Assembly (NCBI GenBank): GCA_018055515.1
Contig: JAGPHL010000011.1
Coordinates: forward strand, 1-25,072
Reading direction: 5' to 3'
Length of the DNA stretch: 25,072 nucleotides
Source: Anaerolineae bacterium
GTDB taxonomy: Bacteria > Chloroflexota > Anaerolineae > B4-G1 > SLSP01
Shown here: positions 22,141 to 25,072 of the stretch, one piece after another
Position numbering within the stretch: the first letter of the stretch is position 1
How the letters are laid out: each line of letters opens with the position of its first letter
The notes under the pieces: model-generated
Databases searched by the model: none
Told to the model about the DNA's origin: nothing
The model's input: only the letters and a program-made list of their open reading frames with translations
Program-made: the position numbers and the translations under genes

Positions 22141-22218
22141 CAGTCCGGCAACGGCACTCGTGGGCCTCGCGGCGTGAGCGGGCCTGCGCAAATCCAGGCC
22201 GTTTCAAGAGGGAAGCGC

Positions 22219-23256
22219 ATGTCAAGCGATCGCAAGCGGGCCTTGATTACGGGCGGCGCGGGGTTCATCGGCTCTCATCTCGCGGAGGCCCTGTTAGCCC
22301 AGGGTTGGGAGGTGACCGTCATTGATAATCTTTCGACGGGGTGCTTCGATAACATTCAGCATCTCGTGGCCAATCCTCATTTCAAGCCGGTGATTGATAC
22401 CATTACCCACGAGGTGGTGCTTGACCGTCTTGCCGGGGAGTGCGATGTGATTTTCCATCTGGCCGCGGCGGTGGGGGTGGAGCTGATCGTGCACAATCCC
22501 GTTCACGTCATTGAGACCAACGTCCTGGGGACGCACGCCGTCTTACAGGCCGCGGCGCGTTATCGCAAAAAGGTGCTCATTGCTTCGACCTCGGAGATTT
22601 ACGGCAAGAGCGACAAAGTCCCCTTCAGCGAGGATGCGGATCGCGTGCTGGGGCCGACGACCAAGGCCCGCTGGAGTTACTCCGATTCCAAGGCCGTGGA
22701 TGAATTCCTGGGACTGGCGTATCAGCGTCAGATGGACCTGCCGGTGGTGATTTTCCGGCTGTTCAACACGATCGGCCCGCGCCAGACAGGACAATATGGG
22801 ATGGTGGTGCCGCGCTTCGTCCGGCAGGCGCTCAAGGGGGGGCCGATTACCGTGTACGGCAACGGCAGTCAGACGCGGTGTTTCTGCAACGTGCAGGACA
22901 CGGTCCGCGCGCTGCTGTCGCTGGCGGAAACCCCTCAAGCCGTGGGGCAGGTCTTCAATGTGGGGACGATGGAGGAGGTGACGATTCTGGAGCTCGCGCA
23001 ACAGGTGTGGGAGGTCGTGTTACGCTGCGTCCCCGAGGTGCGGGCGCCTGCGGAGCGGGTGGTTTTCATCCCCTACGATCAGGCCTACGAACCCGGCTTC
23101 GAGGACATGCAGCGGCGCGTGCCCGACATCAGCCGCATCAAGGCGCTGACCGGTTGGGAGCCTCGCGTTCCCCTGCAGCAGACCCTGGAGCAGGTCGTCA
23201 CGCACATGGTGCAGGCGGCGGTCAAGGAGGCCCTTGCAGAACGTCGGACTTCTTGA
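22219..23256 (+). CDS. NAD-dependent nucleotide-sugar epimerase/decarboxylase family (SDR), UXS-like
   Basis: A 345-residue extended SDR enzyme. NAD binds at TGGAGFIGSH (11-20). The active site has IASTSEIYG (121-129) and Tyr154/Lys158 (YSDSK). RLFNTIGPRQ and ITVYGNGSQTRCFCNVQD (210-227) are the usual nucleotide-sugar contact regions. The ending YDQAYEPGFEDMQRRVPDIS (286-305) is typical of UDP-glucuronate decarboxylase-like and dTDP-glucose-dehydratase-like enzymes. The TSE motif favours a decarboxylase or dehydratase over a plain C4 epimerase, but the substrate cannot be fixed. I chose ATG 22219 (AGAGGGAAG upstream); an earlier GTG at 22174 adds 15 residues that are not conserved. A strong promoter precedes it. 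Confidence 0.85.
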   Translation: MSSDRKRALITGGAGFIGSHLAEALLAQGWEVTVIDNLSTGCFDNIQHLVANPHFKPVIDTITHEVVLDRLAGECDVIFHLAAAVGVELIVHNPVHVIETNVLGTHAVLQAAARYRKKVLIASTSEIYGKSDKVPFSEDADRVLGPTTKARWSYSDSKAVDEFLGLAYQRQMDLPVVIFRLFNTIGPRQTGQYGMVVPRFVRQALKGGPITVYGNGSQTRCFCNVQDTVRALLSLAETPQAVGQVFNVGTMEEVTILELAQQVWEVVLRCVPEVRAPAERVVFIPYDQAYEPGFEDMQRRVPDISRIKALTGWEPRVPLQQTLEQVVTHMVQAAVKEALAERRTS

Positions 23257-23329
23257 GCGTGGAAACGTGTGAGGGTATAAACGTGATAACGTGTGAACGT
23301 GATAACGTGTCCACGTATGAACGTGACTG
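23257..23329 (+). repeat. 8-bp tandem repeat tract, ACGTG-based
   Basis: CGTG words start at 23258, 23266, 23282, 23290, 23298, 23306 and 23322, with CGTA at 23314 and GGTA at 23274: a strict 8-bp period over nine units. Typical units are ACGTGTGA and ACGTGATA. It begins just after the stop of the first sugar gene. Confidence 0.85.
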
Positions 23330-23397
23330 ATTCGCGGATTCGCCTATTTGCCGAGGAGTTCTCATGTTCCTCCGGCACACCACCGCAAATGAAAATG

Positions 23398-23434
23398 ACG
23401 TGGGCACGTGGGAACGTGGGCACCTGAGCACGGA
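23398..23434 (+). repeat. Second 8-bp tandem repeat tract
   Basis: Units ACGTGGGC, ACGTGGGA, ACGTGGGC, ACCTGAGC and ACGG follow each other with an 8-bp period. The ACGTG core matches the first tract, 77 bp from its last unit. The tract lies just before the ribosome site of the second sugar gene. Confidence 0.8.
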
Positions 23435-23459
23435 TTCTATTTTCCGAGGAGAAAAGAGG

Positions 23460-24401
23460 ATGGGACATTATCTGGTAACGGGCGGCGCTGGGTTTATCGG
23501 CTCGCATATCGTGGATGAATTGGTGCGCCGCGGCGAGACAGTGCGGGTGCTGGACAATTTCTTCAGTGGTCGTCGGGAGAATATCGCGCAGCATCGCGGG
23601 CGCATTGAGGTGGTGGAGGGCGACCTGCGTGATCTGGAGACGGTCCGCCGCGCTGTCGCGGGAATGGAGTATGTGCTGCATCTGGCAGCCATTGCGTCGG
23701 TGCCGCGCTCGGTGGCGGCGCCGCTGGCGTCGCACGAGGCCAATGCGACAGGCACGCTGCACGTGCTGCTGGCGGCGCGTGACGCGGGGGTGCGACGGGT
23801 CGTCTATTCCTCTTCCTCATCGGTGTACGGCAACGGGCCGACGCTGCCCAAGCATGAGGCGATGGCGCCGCAGCCGCTTTCTCCTTACGCCGTCTCGAAG
23901 CTGGCCGGAGAGCAATACTGCATGGCTTTCCATGAGGTCTACGGCCTGCCGACCGTCGGGCTGCGCTATTTCAACGTCTTCGGGCCGCGGCAGGATCCCA
24001 CCTCGGAATATGCGGCGGTCATTCCCCGCTTCATCACCGCCATGCTGCAGGGCCACTCGCCCATCATCTACGGCGATGGGTTGCAGTCGCGGGACTTCAC
24101 CTACGTGGCCAACGTCGTTGCCGCGAACCTGCTCGCTTGTGAACGGGAGAGCGCCGTCGGTCAGGTGATGAATGTGGCGCTCGGCGAACGCATCACGTTG
24201 TTGGAGCTGGTTGAGGATTTGAACAGCATTTTGGGGACGCAATTAGCTCCGCGATTCGAGGCGGAACGTCCTGGTGATGTCAAACATTCCCAGGCGGACA
24301 CCGCGCGCGTGAAGGCCGTGTTGGGTTTTGAGCAGCGCGTAGATTTCCGCAGTGGGTTGCGTGAGACGGTGCAGTGGTTCCGTGAGGTGAGTGTGAAGTA
24401 G
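23460..24401 (+). CDS. UDP-sugar C4-epimerase family (SDR), WbpP/GalE-like
   Basis: A 313-residue extended SDR enzyme, the usual length for this family. It has VTGGAGFIGSHIVDEL (6-21) for NAD, YSSSSSVYG (116-124), Tyr143/Lys147 (YAVSK), RYFNVFGPRQDP (169-180) and IYGDGLQSRDFTYV (203-216). The FNVFGPRQDP...YAAVIPRF pattern resembles UDP-N-acetylglucosamine 4-epimerases such as WbpP. It would supply an epimerised sugar for surface polysaccharide. The start is ATG 23460, with AGGAG seven to eight bases before; an upstream ATG at 23364 would translate through the repeat tract and is rejected. With the preceding SDR gene it suggests a polysaccharide-precursor locus. Confidence 0.88.
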   Translation: MGHYLVTGGAGFIGSHIVDELVRRGETVRVLDNFFSGRRENIAQHRGRIEVVEGDLRDLETVRRAVAGMEYVLHLAAIASVPRSVAAPLASHEANATGTLHVLLAARDAGVRRVVYSSSSSVYGNGPTLPKHEAMAPQPLSPYAVSKLAGEQYCMAFHEVYGLPTVGLRYFNVFGPRQDPTSEYAAVIPRFITAMLQGHSPIIYGDGLQSRDFTYVANVVAANLLACERESAVGQVMNVALGERITLLELVEDLNSILGTQLAPRFEAERPGDVKHSQADTARVKAVLGFEQRVDFRSGLRETVQWFREVSVK

Positions 24402-24473
24402 CCGTTGGGATACTTCGCGTTGAGGGTAGATAAGGCGTTTTGAATCGGGTTGTGGGGTGAAGGAGGAGACGCG

Positions 24474-24953
24474 ATGCAGCAGAAAAATCTTATCGGCACC
24501 ACGATGGGGCAATACCAGATTCTCGACGAACTGGGACGCGGCGGAATGGCCGTGGTTTACAAGGCGTGGCAACCTTCCCTGCGCCGCTATGTGGCGTTGA
24601 AAGTCCTGCTGCCTTATCTGGGGGGCGATCCAGAGTTCATTCAGCGCTTTCAGCAAGAAGCGATCGTGGCTGCCAACTTGAGCCACCCGCACATCGTGAC
24701 CATTTACGAGGTGGGTCAGCAGGAAGGCCATATTTTCATCGCCATGGAGTATGTTGAGGGCAAGTCGCTGGAGCAGGTGATTCTCGATCAAGGCGCCTTG
24801 CCGTTGGAGCGGGCGATTCGGATCTTGCGACAGGTAGCGGAGGCATTGGATTACGCGCACAAACGGCGTTTCCTGCACCGCGATATCAAACCGGCGAATA
24901 TCCTGCTTGCGGAAGACGACCGGGTCGTGATTACAGATTTCGGCACTGGTTGA
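24474..24953 (+). CDS. Ser/Thr protein kinase, cut off after the DFG motif
   Basis: A bacterial PknB-type kinase that stops after 159 residues. It has the glycine loop LGRGGMAVVYK (20-30), Lys43 (ALKVL), Glu62 in helix C, the hinge AMEYVEGKSLEQVI, the catalytic loop HRDIKPAN (135-142) and TDFG (154-157). After DFG come Thr, Gly and a TGA stop. The activation loop, APE motif, C-lobe and any membrane or sensor part are absent, whereas the family normally continues about 110 residues more. No other frame of 24954-25072 restores kinase motifs. The start is certain: AAGGAGGAG precedes the ATG. I infer that an insertion or rearrangement broke the gene, leaving it without a complete catalytic domain. 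Confidence 0.85.
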   Translation: MQQKNLIGTTMGQYQILDELGRGGMAVVYKAWQPSLRRYVALKVLLPYLGGDPEFIQRFQQEAIVAANLSHPHIVTIYEVGQQEGHIFIAMEYVEGKSLEQVILDQGALPLERAIRILRQVAEALDYAHKRRFLHRDIKPANILLAEDDRVVITDFGTG

Positions 24954-25072
24954 CTGACAAAAGTCAGGCGCAAAGGTTAGAAGAGATCGCTTGGAGTTGA
25001 CGTTGATGGCGTTGGTGGAACTGTTTGTTAGAAGCCCGCGAGGGTTCGGGATCGGGCTTACCCGAAAGGCGC
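24951..25072. mobile_element. Possible foreign insertion end breaking the kinase gene
   Basis: The right edge does not continue the kinase in any frame and looks less GC-rich than the gene. Near the junction is a small hairpin CTGAC-AAAA-GTCAG (24954-24967 region). A short open frame begins at ATG 25006 and runs off the edge, unrecognised. An insertion-sequence end would explain this, but no transposase is visible in the window. An assembly join is the other explanation. Confidence 0.3.

Noticed and set aside
23257..23434. Possible CRISPR array
   Set aside because: Units are 8 bp with no spacers of constant length, and no cas genes are near.
23364..23459. Upstream ATG extending the second epimerase by 32 residues
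   Set aside because: It would translate the 8-bp repeat tract; the ATG at 23460 has a good ribosome site and gives the family N-terminus.

Overview
The window reads as a GC-rich bacterial chromosome segment with densely packed genes. The gene set suggests a member of the Chloroflexota (Anaerolineae-like). The clues are an archaeal-type mevalonate operon in a bacterium, PATAN/DUF4388 and CvnD-like GTPase signalling genes, V4R proteins, a translin/DUF3467 pair, a very large multi-GAF hybrid kinase and many short-period degenerate repeats between genes. This assignment is an inference from gene content; there is no rRNA gene in the window.

Layout. Positions 1-5258 lie on the minus strand: the first codons of a dGTPase (dgt), a four-helix membrane protein, and a mevalonate-entry operon read HMG-CoA reductase (class II) > HMG-CoA synthase > thiolase > DUF35 OB-fold/zinc-ribbon protein, ending in a strong intrinsic terminator. 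The intergenic DNA here carries REP-like hairpin repeats and 7-bp degenerate tandem repeats. From 5665 onward all genes are on the plus strand. recN comes first. A perfect TATAAT box then precedes a long run of closely spaced genes (7580-20328): PATAN/DUF4388 protein, small GTPase, alpha/beta hydrolase, V4R sensor-like protein, left-handed beta-helix protein, acyl-ACP-reductase-like dehydrogenase, receiver plus degenerate GGDEF protein, a 1457-residue hybrid histidine kinase (4 TM, 4 GAF, PAS, HisKA, HATPase, 2 REC), a stand-alone receiver, a second alpha/beta hydrolase whose nucleophile serine is glycine, and a membrane-anchored amidase. A terminator closes this run. Next come ssb with its own promoter, a DUF3467/translin-family pair, two nucleotide-sugar SDR genes separated by 8-bp tandem repeats, and a Ser/Thr kinase that stops right after its DFG motif where the sequence changes character.

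How the genes may work together. The minus-strand operon turns acetyl-CoA into mevalonate, the precursor of isoprenoids. The plus-strand cluster combines a GTPase and its probable partner, a small-molecule-sensor fold, lipid-type enzymes (acyl-ACP/aldehyde reductase-like, beta-helix transferase-like, hydrolases) and a phosphorelay. I infer a signalling system that controls an envelope or lipid modification. No single gene in it is new, but the combination, with one intact hydrolase and one serine-less copy, is the best candidate here for an undescribed system.
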